Assembly: GCF_030655415.1 (NCBI RefSeq)
Contig: NZ_JAURVN010000019.1
Location: forward strand, 1-64,000
Length of the DNA: 64,000 nt
Source of the DNA: Herminiimonas sp.
GTDB taxonomy: Bacteria; Pseudomonadota; Gammaproteobacteria; Burkholderiales; Burkholderiaceae
Reading direction: 5' to 3'
The number at the start of each line of letters is the position of its first letter. Position 1 is the stretch's first letter. Below are positions 43,858-51,847 of this stretch, in pieces. Under the pieces are notes generated by a model that saw nothing but the letters and a program-made list of their open reading frames with translations, was not told where the DNA came from and ran no database searches. Made by a program: the position numbers and the translations under genes.

Positions 43858-46260
43858 TTGCTATCTCTACAGCGAACCCACAATCAACTCATCCCGCCAT
43901 CCCACCGTCATCAACAGATCTATCAGTTGATGATAGCTACCTTGCTGTTTGTCCTGGCAATCGGACTCTCGCCACGCAGCTACGCACAGGCGGCTGCCGA
44001 AAATAATGCAGCGCCGACTTCATACACCGCACTGGCCGATCTGCTGGAAAACGAAGAAACGCGTAAGCAGCTAGTAACGCAACTGCGTACGTTGGCGACG
44101 CCCGAGAATAAAGAACAAGCGGCGACTGGCGCGATAGTTGATAAACAGGCGACGCAAGAAGTCAGCAAACAGCCAAGCAGCAATGTCGCGCCGGAGAAAA
44201 ATACAGCGGCTCCGGCAGAAGAGGGCATTCTACTTTTGTCGCGCAATATAGCTGATGGCATTCAACATTTCATTAGCAGTCTGAATACAGATATGACTCA
44301 AGCGGCCGCGACATTTCGCGCCTTGAATCATGATGACGATGCGACGCGCGTCAGTAGAAAGCAGCAGCTTTCTTCACTACAAAATTTTGCAATCGTGGTG
44401 GCCGCTACCATGCTGGCCTTCTTCTTTTTCCGGGCCATCGCAGCGCGGTTTTATGCGCGCAGTAATACCTGGGTTACGCATGGCGGCAAGCCTCTGCCTG
44501 CCGAGGGTGCTGGATCTGTAGCATCACACGATTTTCGTTTTACGCATTCCGAGTTGTACCGCAAGTCGATTGCGATTGTTGCTGCGATGGTGATTGATAC
44601 AGTCGCCATTCTGCTGGCCGGTGCGCTTGCGTATGCGACGGGTTTGTTTGCCGTAGGGGAGGCCGACACGATAGGCACGCTTGAAGCGCTGTTCGTGAAT
44701 ACCTTTGTTGCGGTGGAAATCGCCAAAGCTTTTTCGCGTGCTGTCTTTGCACCGCGTTATAACAGCTTGCGTTTGTTTGCGATGGACGACGATATCGCCG
44801 CGTATTGGGGCCGCTGGCTGGAGCGCCTTATAGGTCTGATTGGTTACGGTATTTTGGTCGGCGTACCGCTGGCGAGCACGATGCTGTCGCCAACGATAGG
44901 TCATATGTTGAGCATCCTGATCATGCTGGGTGTGTATGTCTACGCGGTGCGCATCATCTGGCTCAAGCGCACATGGGTGCGCGAGCGTATGGAGCGTTAC
45001 TCCGAACAATCGTCTACGGTTTTTTTCTCGACGTTGATACGCATATTGGCGCGCACCTGGCACGCGTTGGCGATCGCCTACTTTACGGCGCTGTTAGTCG
45101 TTAGTCAGATTGATGCGCGTGAAGCATTGCCGTTCATGGCGCAAGCAACCTTGCAAACGCTGATCGCAATCGGCATCGGTCTGTTGTTGTCGGCGATTGT
45201 GGGCTCCATGCTGGCGCGTCGCATTACGCTTTCGCAAAATCTGCGCAATTTTTTACCCATGCTGGAAACGCGTATCAACTCGTATGTCTCCCCCGCGTTG
45301 AAAGGCTTTCATCTGTTGATGGTGACGGTGGTCGCGTTGGTGGTACTGGATGCGTGGCACGCGTTCAATCTGGGTAATTGGGTTGCATCCGATAGTGGTC
45401 GCGCGGTGATCCTGGCCGTGGTGCATGTCGCGATCATCTTGTTGATTGCAACCTTGGTCTGGACTGCTGTCGCCAGCATCATCGAACACAGACTCAGCGT
45501 GACGCCGGGACTAGGCCGACCTAGCGAACGTGAAAAAACGCTGCTGTCATTATTCCGCAATGCGGCGCTGGTGGTGATTGTGACGTTGACGGTATTGGTG
45601 GTGCTGTCGCAGATCGGCATTAATATCGCACCGCTGATTGCGGGTGCTGGCGTTGCCGGTTTAGCGATTGGTTTTGGTGCTCAAAAGCTGGTGCAGGACG
45701 TGATTACCGGCGTCTTCATCCAGCTGGAAAACGGCATGAATCAAAACGATGTGGTCGAAGTGGCCGGCATTTTTGGCACGGTTGAAAAGATCACGATACG
45801 TTCGGTCGGCATACGCACGCTGGATGGCGGCTTCCACATGATTCCATTTTCATCAGTCGATAAAGTCTCTAACCACACGCGTGACTTTGCTTATCACTAT
45901 GGCGAATACGCAATTTCCTATCGCGAAAATGTGGATGATGCCGTTTATCATCTGCAGCGCGCGTTTGAAGAACTGATGCAAGACAAGGAAATGGCTGCCG
46001 CTGTATTGGAAGATATTTCTATCCCCGGCGTTACCTCCCTGCATGAGCGTGGCTATAACATCCGCGTGCTGATCAAAACGGTTGCAGGCATGCAGTGGGC
46101 GGTGCAACGTGCCTTCAACGGCTTGGTGAAAAAGCATTTTAGTGAAGCCGGAATAGAGATGCCTTATCCACATACCGTGTTGTATTTTGGACAGGACAAG
46201 AACGGCGAGACGCCACCTTTCCCGGCGCCGCAAGGGATGAGCGGCTTGCCTGCTACTTGA
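43858..46260 (+). CDS. Large mechanosensitive ion channel, MscS superfamily (YbiO/YnaI type)
   Basis: 800 residues. A signal peptide (to about 45, SYA cut) leads to a periplasmic region rich in Ala and Gln, then about ten membrane helices from residue 175. The pore helix and MscS domain follow (about 580-720): LIAGAGVAGLAIGFGAQKLV, VEVAGIFGTVEKITIRSVGI and MIPFSSV. It releases solutes when membrane tension rises. The TTG at 43858 is used because AAAGGAA lies seven bases before it; the next ATG (43933) would cut the signal peptide. It stands alone and has the length of YbiO rather than of small MscS. Confidence 0.88.
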   Translation: MLSLQRTHNQLIPPSHRHQQIYQLMIATLLFVLAIGLSPRSYAQAAAENNAAPTSYTALADLLENEETRKQLVTQLRTLATPENKEQAATGAIVDKQATQEVSKQPSSNVAPEKNTAAPAEEGILLLSRNIADGIQHFISSLNTDMTQAAATFRALNHDDDATRVSRKQQLSSLQNFAIVVAATMLAFFFFRAIAARFYARSNTWVTHGGKPLPAEGAGSVASHDFRFTHSELYRKSIAIVAAMVIDTVAILLAGALAYATGLFAVGEADTIGTLEALFVNTFVAVEIAKAFSRAVFAPRYNSLRLFAMDDDIAAYWGRWLERLIGLIGYGILVGVPLASTMLSPTIGHMLSILIMLGVYVYAVRIIWLKRTWVRERMERYSEQSSTVFFSTLIRILARTWHALAIAYFTALLVVSQIDAREALPFMAQATLQTLIAIGIGLLLSAIVGSMLARRITLSQNLRNFLPMLETRINSYVSPALKGFHLLMVTVVALVVLDAWHAFNLGNWVASDSGRAVILAVVHVAIILLIATLVWTAVASIIEHRLSVTPGLGRPSEREKTLLSLFRNAALVVIVTLTVLVVLSQIGINIAPLIAGAGVAGLAIGFGAQKLVQDVITGVFIQLENGMNQNDVVEVAGIFGTVEKITIRSVGIRTLDGGFHMIPFSSVDKVSNHTRDFAYHYGEYAISYRENVDDAVYHLQRAFEELMQDKEMAAAVLEDISIPGVTSLHERGYNIRVLIKTVAGMQWAVQRAFNGLVKKHFSEAGIEMPYPHTVLYFGQDKNGETPPFPAPQGMSGLPAT

Positions 46261-46437
46261 GGCTAGGCGTGTGCTACTTTGTACAGTCGGTATTCGCCTA
46301 TTCTGCGTTTCTTTAACAGGCTTTCTTTTTGGAATCTAAATGCAGGTCTATTCCCACAAAAGAATCTCTGTTTGTCTGATTTGTGATGTTGATCAAAGGC
46401 CATAAGATCAAGTCACAATCAAACAAAGGAGACGGCC

Positions 46438-46614
46438 ATGATGACCCAAGTTGATGCAGTGAAGCAAAGAAATGAAGAGCTGAAAGATCGCGCAGAACGC
46501 GACATCATCGTTCATGAAACGGTGCCTGGCGAAGACAAGATTCTGACTGAAAATGACAAACGCAACTTGAAAGACAAGGCTGCTAAAAGTACGACGGATG
46601 AAGATACGAACTAA
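46438..46614 (+). CDS. Small acidic/basic hydrophilic protein, 58 residues
   Basis: Starts MMTQVDAVKQRNEELKDRAE after a strong AAAGGAGA and ends at 46614. It is all charged, probably helical, without membrane helix or cysteine. It is immediately followed by a strong terminator, so it is a complete one-gene transcript. No family is recognised. The excellent ribosome site and terminator make it credible despite its size. Confidence 0.7.
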   Translation: MMTQVDAVKQRNEELKDRAERDIIVHETVPGEDKILTENDKRNLKDKAAKSTTDEDTN

Positions 46615-46628
46615 GATCCTTATCCAAT

Positions 46629-46667
46629 AAAAAACCGCGTCTCCTTTAAAAGAGACGCGGTTTTTTT
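46629..46667 (+). terminator. Rho-independent terminator of the 58-residue gene
   Basis: AAAAAACCGCGTCTC and GAGACGCGGTTTTTT form a 15-pair perfect stem around an eight-base loop, with T run on the plus strand and A run on the other. It can also serve transcription from the right. Confidence 0.9.
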
Positions 46668-46770
46668 ATGTTCTGTCGGTAAGCCACTCAAGAAAAATGG
46701 CTGGATGCTTCTATGAATTAATCGCAGCCATCTGCGTAAAAGAGACTAGCGCAAACGGCGCGATTAATGA

Positions 46771-46989
46771 TCAGGACGCTTTATAGACGTCGTTTGAATC
46801 GCTCAATTTGAATGAGCCATCGCCTTGTTTTTCTGCTGTGCGATCTGTGTCTTTGACGCGATAGCCATCGAAGCTACGTGGCAAATGGGTAAAGCCGTAA
46901 TCGAGATAGGTGATTCCCGGTACCAGATGTTGCAGAGTAACGGATTTGCCAGCGGCGTTCTTGACGTTGATTACTTCTGTAATTTTCAT
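46771..46989 (-). CDS. Small hypothetical protein, 72 residues
   Basis: The ATG at 46989 has AGGAGA just upstream and is preferred over a further in-frame start 18 codons earlier. The protein starts MKITEVINVKNAAGKSVTLQ and is soluble and mixed beta type. Charged repeats near the end (YRVKDTDRTAEKQGDGSF) are notable. No family is recognised and there are no tight neighbours. Confidence 0.7.
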   Translation of the reverse strand: MKITEVINVKNAAGKSVTLQHLVPGITYLDYGFTHLPRSFDGYRVKDTDRTAEKQGDGSFKLSDSNDVYKAS

Positions 46990-47134
46990 GAAATCTCCTA
47001 GTGGTGGTTTTGACGTTGCAGTCATGCAAGGAGTGCGATGCATAGACCGCGTTTCTAGTTATACCACTAGTCACAACAATGAGTTGGCGATTCCCTGATT
47101 AACGCGGTTCATGTATGAGCGCGTTAATCAGAAT

Positions 47135-47782
47135 TTAGCGGCCGTCATTATTGTTGTTACCCCAATTATTGTTAGGGCGGTTGCCGCGATTGTCGGGCGC
47201 TTTTCCATCACGGGATTTATCATCTGATTGATTCTGACGATTGCCGCTGTTATTCCAATTCGGATTAGGGGATGCTGGGCGATCTGGTCTGCCGTCCTTG
47301 TTACGATCTTGTTCGTTACGATCCGGTACACCATTGCGGTTGCGATCAGCTTCACGATTATCCGGAATCCCATTGCGATTGCGATCTTGCTCGCGTTGAT
47401 CGGGAATACCATTACGGTTGCGATCGACTTCTCTATTATCTGGAATGCCGTTGTGGTTGCGGTCAACTTCGCGGTTGTCGGGTATGCCGTTTCTATTACG
47501 ATCTATTTCGCGACTATCCGGAATACCATTTCTATTGCGATCGATCTCACGGTTATCAGGAATTCCGTTACGGTTGCGATCGTAATTTTGATAGTTGGGG
47601 TAATACGGCACTTCTTCGCGATACCAGGTCGCGCCGCCGTACGAGCTGCCGTAGCTACGTTGCTCTATGTAAGTCCCATTCTGATAGCCGCCACCTTGGT
47701 TGGGATAGCCATAGCCATCGTCGACAGCGCAGGCGGTGACCGAACAGGCGACGACGAGGATGCTTATTGTCAGTTTTTTCAT
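47135..47782 (-). CDS. Lipoprotein with tandem 13-residue DRNRNGIPDNRE repeats
   Basis: 215 residues. A lipoprotein-type signal peptide (MKKLTISILVVACSV) has two possible lipobox cysteines (C13, C18). A Tyr/Gly-rich part follows. From about 68 to 170 there are eight tandem 13-residue units of the form D-R-N-R-N-G-I-P-D-N-R-E-x. The DxNxNGxxD spacing is like calcium-binding loops of thrombospondin type-3 repeats. The tail is rich in Asn, Pro and Gly. It is presumably anchored to the outer membrane. Function is unknown. The DNA repeat unit is 39 bases and the copy number may vary between strains. Confidence 0.8.
   Translation of the reverse strand: MKKLTISILVVACSVTACAVDDGYGYPNQGGGYQNGTYIEQRSYGSSYGGATWYREEVPYYPNYQNYDRNRNGIPDNREIDRNRNGIPDSREIDRNRNGIPDNREVDRNHNGIPDNREVDRNRNGIPDQREQDRNRNGIPDNREADRNRNGVPDRNEQDRNKDGRPDRPASPNPNWNNSGNRQNQSDDKSRDGKAPDNRGNRPNNNWGNNNNDGR
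47270..47585. repeat. 39-base coding tandem repeat, about eight copies
   Basis: Direct repeats of a 39-base unit inside the lipoprotein gene, with the most constant core reading GGAATACCATT on the plus strand. Copies differ at several third positions, so the protein repeat is better kept than the DNA. This is coding, not CRISPR. Confidence 0.75.
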
Positions 47783-47909
47783 TTTTTTCTAGGCGGTGAT
47801 TACGTGCCGTATCTTACGACGCGTAAATCTGATTTGCTCATCTTTGTTGTAACAAACGATGTCCAATTCGACGCATGAAAATCACTGACAGCCTCAGGCT
47901 ATTTTTGCC

Positions 47910-48407
47910 TCAAACGATTCTGGGGTTGGTCCCCATTGTTATCGCGTCGTCAGCCATATTGCGCAAATGTCCATGCTCGTCATGGTGCGCGGTCAGGCGG
48001 CGAACTCCCTGCCATTCAACGATATGCTCTTGCTCCAGTTTGGCGTAGTCGGCCAGCTCGGTTGATTCAACAGGAATCGGGATGCGTCGTCGTGTGGAAT
48101 CGCGAAAGCGCAGATATTCCTTCAACGCCCACAGGAGCAGTGAGCCGCACAATAGCAACACGACCATGCTGTAGATAAACGCAAGGTGCCTCAGATTCAG
48201 CAGCTCCTGCGCATACTTTACTTCGCTGTATGCATGGTAAATACCCAAGGCCCACGCGACCACCGTAATGAGTGGCACCCACAGATAAATAAACAGTGCC
48301 CAGAATATGATGGTGAACAGTCCGCTGCCGATTTTTGTCGGCACCGAAACTTTATCCGGCATGTTTAATATCAGCTTGAGGCGCGGCTTGTCTCGTTTAA
48401 TTTTCAT
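47910..48407 (-). CDS. pgaD: PNAG biosynthesis protein PgaD
   Basis: 165 residues with two membrane helices (IIFWALFIYLWVPLITVVAWA and HLAFIYSMVVLLLCGSLLLW, quoted as seen) and a cytoplasmic tail. It is the last gene of pgaABCD. PgaD binds PgaC, and in E. coli c-di-GMP binds both and activates synthesis. The N-terminus (KIKRDKPRLKLILNMPDK) is longer and more basic than in E. coli. It starts in a four-base overlap (ATGA) with the pgaC stop. Confidence 0.82.
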   Translation of the reverse strand: MKIKRDKPRLKLILNMPDKVSVPTKIGSGLFTIIFWALFIYLWVPLITVVAWALGIYHAYSEVKYAQELLNLRHLAFIYSMVVLLLCGSLLLWALKEYLRFRDSTRRRIPIPVESTELADYAKLEQEHIVEWQGVRRLTAHHDEHGHLRNMADDAITMGTNPRIV

Positions 48408-49738
48408 GCTTGATCTCCCTTGGAGAGCGGGGCTTGTAATGACGTGTTGCCAATCATGCCATTGGCCGGGCTCTCTGTATTTCTTGGATCAGCCGGGCTG
48501 ACGCCACGATCCGGGCTGACCCATACCGCACGTTTGCCACGGCGACGGAACAGCACTTTTGGCACTGACCAGATGGTGGTGAACATATTCAGCATCCAGT
48601 ACAACAGTGGATACCAGATCATCCAGAAGTAATGACGGAAGGCTTTTTTATCGTAATGGCGGTCGAGGATCATGCCCGTAAATACTTGCAGCAAGCAGGT
48701 CGTACCGATTGCTACGCCGTGCCAGCTAGGAATGATTTCTACCTGCCATTTTGTCGGCAGTGGAATGAATAGATCGATGAACCACAGCAGCAAAACCGAT
48801 CCCATCGCGAATGCCCACAGTACGGACATGATGTATTCCAGATAGATCAGCCACATGCGACGCAAGCGCCATTGGCTAAAAATGTAGCCGTACTTGGCGA
48901 TCGATTGGATGCCGCCCATCGCCCAGCGCAGACGTTGCTGCCACAGACCTTTGAGCGTTTCCGGCATCAAGATCCAGCACAGTGCGCGCGGTTCGAAGCG
49001 GACATCCCAGTGATGCAATTGCATCTTCCAGCTGATGTCGATATCTTCGGTCAGCATTTCCGGACTCCAGAAGCCGACGTCTAGCAGAGCGCGGCGACGG
49101 AACATCGCGACCACGCCGGATACGGTGAACAGGCGGCCGTAAATTCTTTGTGTGCGTTTGATCAAGCCGACGATCGATGAGAATTCGCCGACCTGCAAAC
49201 GTCCCAGCAAAGTCGAACGTGTGCGTATACGAGGATTGCCGGTGACAGCACCCAGACGCGGGCCGCTTTCGAAATGCTGCAGCAGCCACGGAATCGCATT
49301 GCGATCCAGAATCGCATCGCCATCGATACACATCAGGAATTCACTACGTGCGATCAACGCCGCAGTATTCAAAGCGACGGCTTTGCCTTGATTACGCGCT
49401 TGGTGCACGACGCGCAGCATTGGATAGACGGTCATCAACTCATCGAGAATCGCGCCTGTATTGTCCTTGCTGCCGTCGTTGACGCAAATGATTTCGTAGT
49501 TCGGATAATTCAAATGCGCCAGCGCATCAACGACATCGCGAATGTTATCGCCTTCGTCAAAGCAGGGCACGATGACAGAAACCGATGGCAAGGACGTGAG
49601 TTCCTTGATCGGATCAACGTCACGCAATGCCGAGCGCTCATAGCGCAAGTAATACGTGATGCCGCCTATGATCCAGACGTACGCCATGAACAGCGGGTAA
49701 TAGAAGGTAAATCCGAACAGGATGTTTTCAAATTGCAT
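48404..49738 (-). CDS. pgaC: Poly-beta-1,6-N-acetylglucosamine synthase PgaC (GT2)
   Basis: 444 residues. Membrane glycosyltransferase of family 2: PCFDEGDNIRD, NDGSKDNTGA, CIDGDAIL (donor-binding DxD), TEDIDISW (catalytic base region) and QQRLRWAMGG (QxxRW acceptor motif). Two N-terminal and two to three C-terminal membrane helices. It polymerises GlcNAc from UDP-GlcNAc and moves the chain across the inner membrane with PgaD. It starts three bases after the pgaB stop. Activity in the known systems needs c-di-GMP, which is notable because several c-di-GMP enzymes are encoded nearby. Confidence 0.93.
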   Translation of the reverse strand: MQFENILFGFTFYYPLFMAYVWIIGGITYYLRYERSALRDVDPIKELTSLPSVSVIVPCFDEGDNIRDVVDALAHLNYPNYEIICVNDGSKDNTGAILDELMTVYPMLRVVHQARNQGKAVALNTAALIARSEFLMCIDGDAILDRNAIPWLLQHFESGPRLGAVTGNPRIRTRSTLLGRLQVGEFSSIVGLIKRTQRIYGRLFTVSGVVAMFRRRALLDVGFWSPEMLTEDIDISWKMQLHHWDVRFEPRALCWILMPETLKGLWQQRLRWAMGGIQSIAKYGYIFSQWRLRRMWLIYLEYIMSVLWAFAMGSVLLLWFIDLFIPLPTKWQVEIIPSWHGVAIGTTCLLQVFTGMILDRHYDKKAFRHYFWMIWYPLLYWMLNMFTTIWSVPKVLFRRRGKRAVWVSPDRGVSPADPRNTESPANGMIGNTSLQAPLSKGDQA

Positions 49739-49741
49739 GGC

Positions 49742-51847
49742 TTACTTTCGAACCGGATGAGTTTCTACGGATATTTCGGGCTTGATAATTTTTTCTTCGG
49801 GCTGATTAGAGTGAAAATCATCCGGGTAGTAGCCGAGATTGCGCGCGCCTGCGCTGTGTAGCTGACGCATTTGTGCGGCCAATACTTTGGTTGGAATCGG
49901 CTGACCGGTTTTCCAATCGCGACTTTGCAATTCAAACACTGTGGTGCGCAAAGCACCTGGCGTTTGCTTGACCTTGTTCATCAACTGATCCAGCCAAAGA
50001 GTTGGATCTGCTGCGCCTTCCATGTACGGCATTGCCATGATCGCGGTGTAGTCATACGCCGCTAGGAAGCTAGGCAGCGTTTGTGCAAACCAGTCTTCCG
50101 CATCAGGGTTGAGCACTGGCTGCGCGTAAATATTGCGCGCAGTCTGCAATGCAGGCTGATAGTTGCGCAGCGTGCTGGCCAGATGCAGCGTGAAGGCATT
50201 CAGATAAGCAGTCTTTTGCGTAGTCCAGTTACGACGTGCTTGTGGATCGTTGCGAATATCCTGCAATGAACCCTTCAACTTCCACTGATCGCGATACACG
50301 GCGAGTGCAGCAGGGCTGGCATCTTCGTAATCAGACAAGGTGGCATCATCGTGGAACAGTACGCCGGCAAAAATTGCATGCTTGCCCAGGTCTTCATAAA
50401 TCTCTGTAATCGCCTGGCGCGCAACCGGATCGAATGGCGATAACCGCAGATATCGATTCTGTGAAGCCGATGCTGGCGCACCCGGCATGGTTTGCACCAG
50501 ATGCGTTGCTGCCGGATGTGCGGCTGGTAATTTGAACGCCATGACCGGCATCCACGCAAAGACGCGCACACCAACGCGCGTTTGCAATTGCCATGCAACG
50601 CGCGTGAACAAATCGCTGCGCATAGGCATATTGCGATTCGGGAAATACAAGGCGTCAGCCACGCCATCACCATCCGGATCGGAGAACGCCTGCAGATAAA
50701 CGGTGCTTGGATGCAGCCTGTAAATGCGATCCAGCAGTTTGGAAAGATTTGCTTCTTGTACCAGCGGATCGTCATCGTAGACGTAATCCAGATCGACATG
50801 GATCACGCGTTCCAATGGTTGCTCGATGCCGTCGTAGCTTGCAGGTTGACGCAGCAATTGCGTCAGTCCCGCGAGGCCGGTATCGAATACCACCAGCGAA
50901 CGACGTATGCGTGTCGGATCATCTTCAGTTGTATTCGGGCCGGGCTCCAGATTGAGAGAAATCGGCATGCCCACTTCTGCCGCGAGTTGATTGGCAATAC
51001 GATTGTTGGCACCGTAAGGCCAGACGATGACGCGCGGACGCTTGCCGGTTTCGCGCTCTATCAGTTTTGAGCTGCGAAGTAAATCGGCCTTTACACGTTT
51101 CGCGTACGCGGCGTCGCTTTCGTACTGCGAATTTTGTGAATTTTTCGCTTCGTAGCTGCGACTAACCGCCGCTGGCATCAAATTGCCTTGCGGATTGGTG
51201 ATGATGCCTTGATGCAGACTGTGTGAGTGCGATGCAACTTCGATCAAACCGGAACCGACCATCTCACGTACTTCATCCCAATTAACGAATGCAGAACGCG
51301 GTACTTGTATATCGCCAAACTGCACTGCGCTATTTGGTGGTGTCTGTATCCAGTCACCAACGATAGCGATCACCGCCGGATAGTTGAATTGCTTGAGCAA
51401 TGGAAAAACTTTGGTATAGACGCTTTCAAAGCCATCATCGAAGGTCAGCAGAATCGCTTTTTCAGGCAATGGCTTCTTGCCAGCGCGCGCGTCCATGATT
51501 TGCTGCAAGCTGACCGGGCGATAGCCGTTTTGATCTATCCACGACAGTTGCTGCACTAGATCTTGCGTATCGACGGCGGTGGCTTCTGGCCAGGTCTTGA
51601 AACTCTCACGCACGTTGTCACGAATGTCGTGATACGCGAGTACGCGATAAGTCTGCGGTGGATCATTGGCCGGCACCAAGGTTTGCAGACGTGGTGCGGC
51701 GAGCACTGCAGTCGATGGTTGCTGCGCATGCGCTGCCAATGGAAATAGCACAGCGGTTAACACGGACAGCAGAATTTTTGACCAGCGCGTGGAGATGGCC
51801 GTAGCCTTGCGCGTACGTCTTGTTGTATTTATCAAAATGCTGCTCAT
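49742..51847 (-). CDS. pgaB: PNAG de-N-acetylase / hydrolase PgaB
   Basis: About 701 residues, two domains. A signal peptide (ending AAHA) leads to a polysaccharide deacetylase domain with metal-binding TFDDG (about 136-140) and SHSHSLH (two His, about 206). The C-terminal half is the GHL13-type glycosidase domain (HVDLDYVYDDDPLVQEANLS in part, FDPVARQAITEIYEDL, ILFHDDA-like FHDDATL). It deacetylates and nicks the polymer in the periplasm for export by PgaA. It starts in the four-base overlap (ATGA) with the pgaA stop; a TTG at 51859 is less likely. No lipobox Cys is seen, unlike in E. coli PgaB. Confidence 0.92.
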   Translation of the reverse strand: MSSILINTTRRTRKATAISTRWSKILLSVLTAVLFPLAAHAQQPSTAVLAAPRLQTLVPANDPPQTYRVLAYHDIRDNVRESFKTWPEATAVDTQDLVQQLSWIDQNGYRPVSLQQIMDARAGKKPLPEKAILLTFDDGFESVYTKVFPLLKQFNYPAVIAIVGDWIQTPPNSAVQFGDIQVPRSAFVNWDEVREMVGSGLIEVASHSHSLHQGIITNPQGNLMPAAVSRSYEAKNSQNSQYESDAAYAKRVKADLLRSSKLIERETGKRPRVIVWPYGANNRIANQLAAEVGMPISLNLEPGPNTTEDDPTRIRRSLVVFDTGLAGLTQLLRQPASYDGIEQPLERVIHVDLDYVYDDDPLVQEANLSKLLDRIYRLHPSTVYLQAFSDPDGDGVADALYFPNRNMPMRSDLFTRVAWQLQTRVGVRVFAWMPVMAFKLPAAHPAATHLVQTMPGAPASASQNRYLRLSPFDPVARQAITEIYEDLGKHAIFAGVLFHDDATLSDYEDASPAALAVYRDQWKLKGSLQDIRNDPQARRNWTTQKTAYLNAFTLHLASTLRNYQPALQTARNIYAQPVLNPDAEDWFAQTLPSFLAAYDYTAIMAMPYMEGAADPTLWLDQLMNKVKQTPGALRTTVFELQSRDWKTGQPIPTKVLAAQMRQLHSAGARNLGYYPDDFHSNQPEEKIIKPEISVETHPVRK

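Noticed and set aside
47270..47585. Regular 39-base repeats resembling a CRISPR array
   Set aside because: The units are contiguous, without unique spacers, and are in frame in a lipoprotein gene; no cas genes are near.
47228..47878. 216-residue plus-strand ORF rich in Ile and Val opposite the repeat lipoprotein
   Set aside because: The antisense of a 39-base repeat stays open by periodicity; the minus-strand protein has a signal peptide and meaningful repeats.
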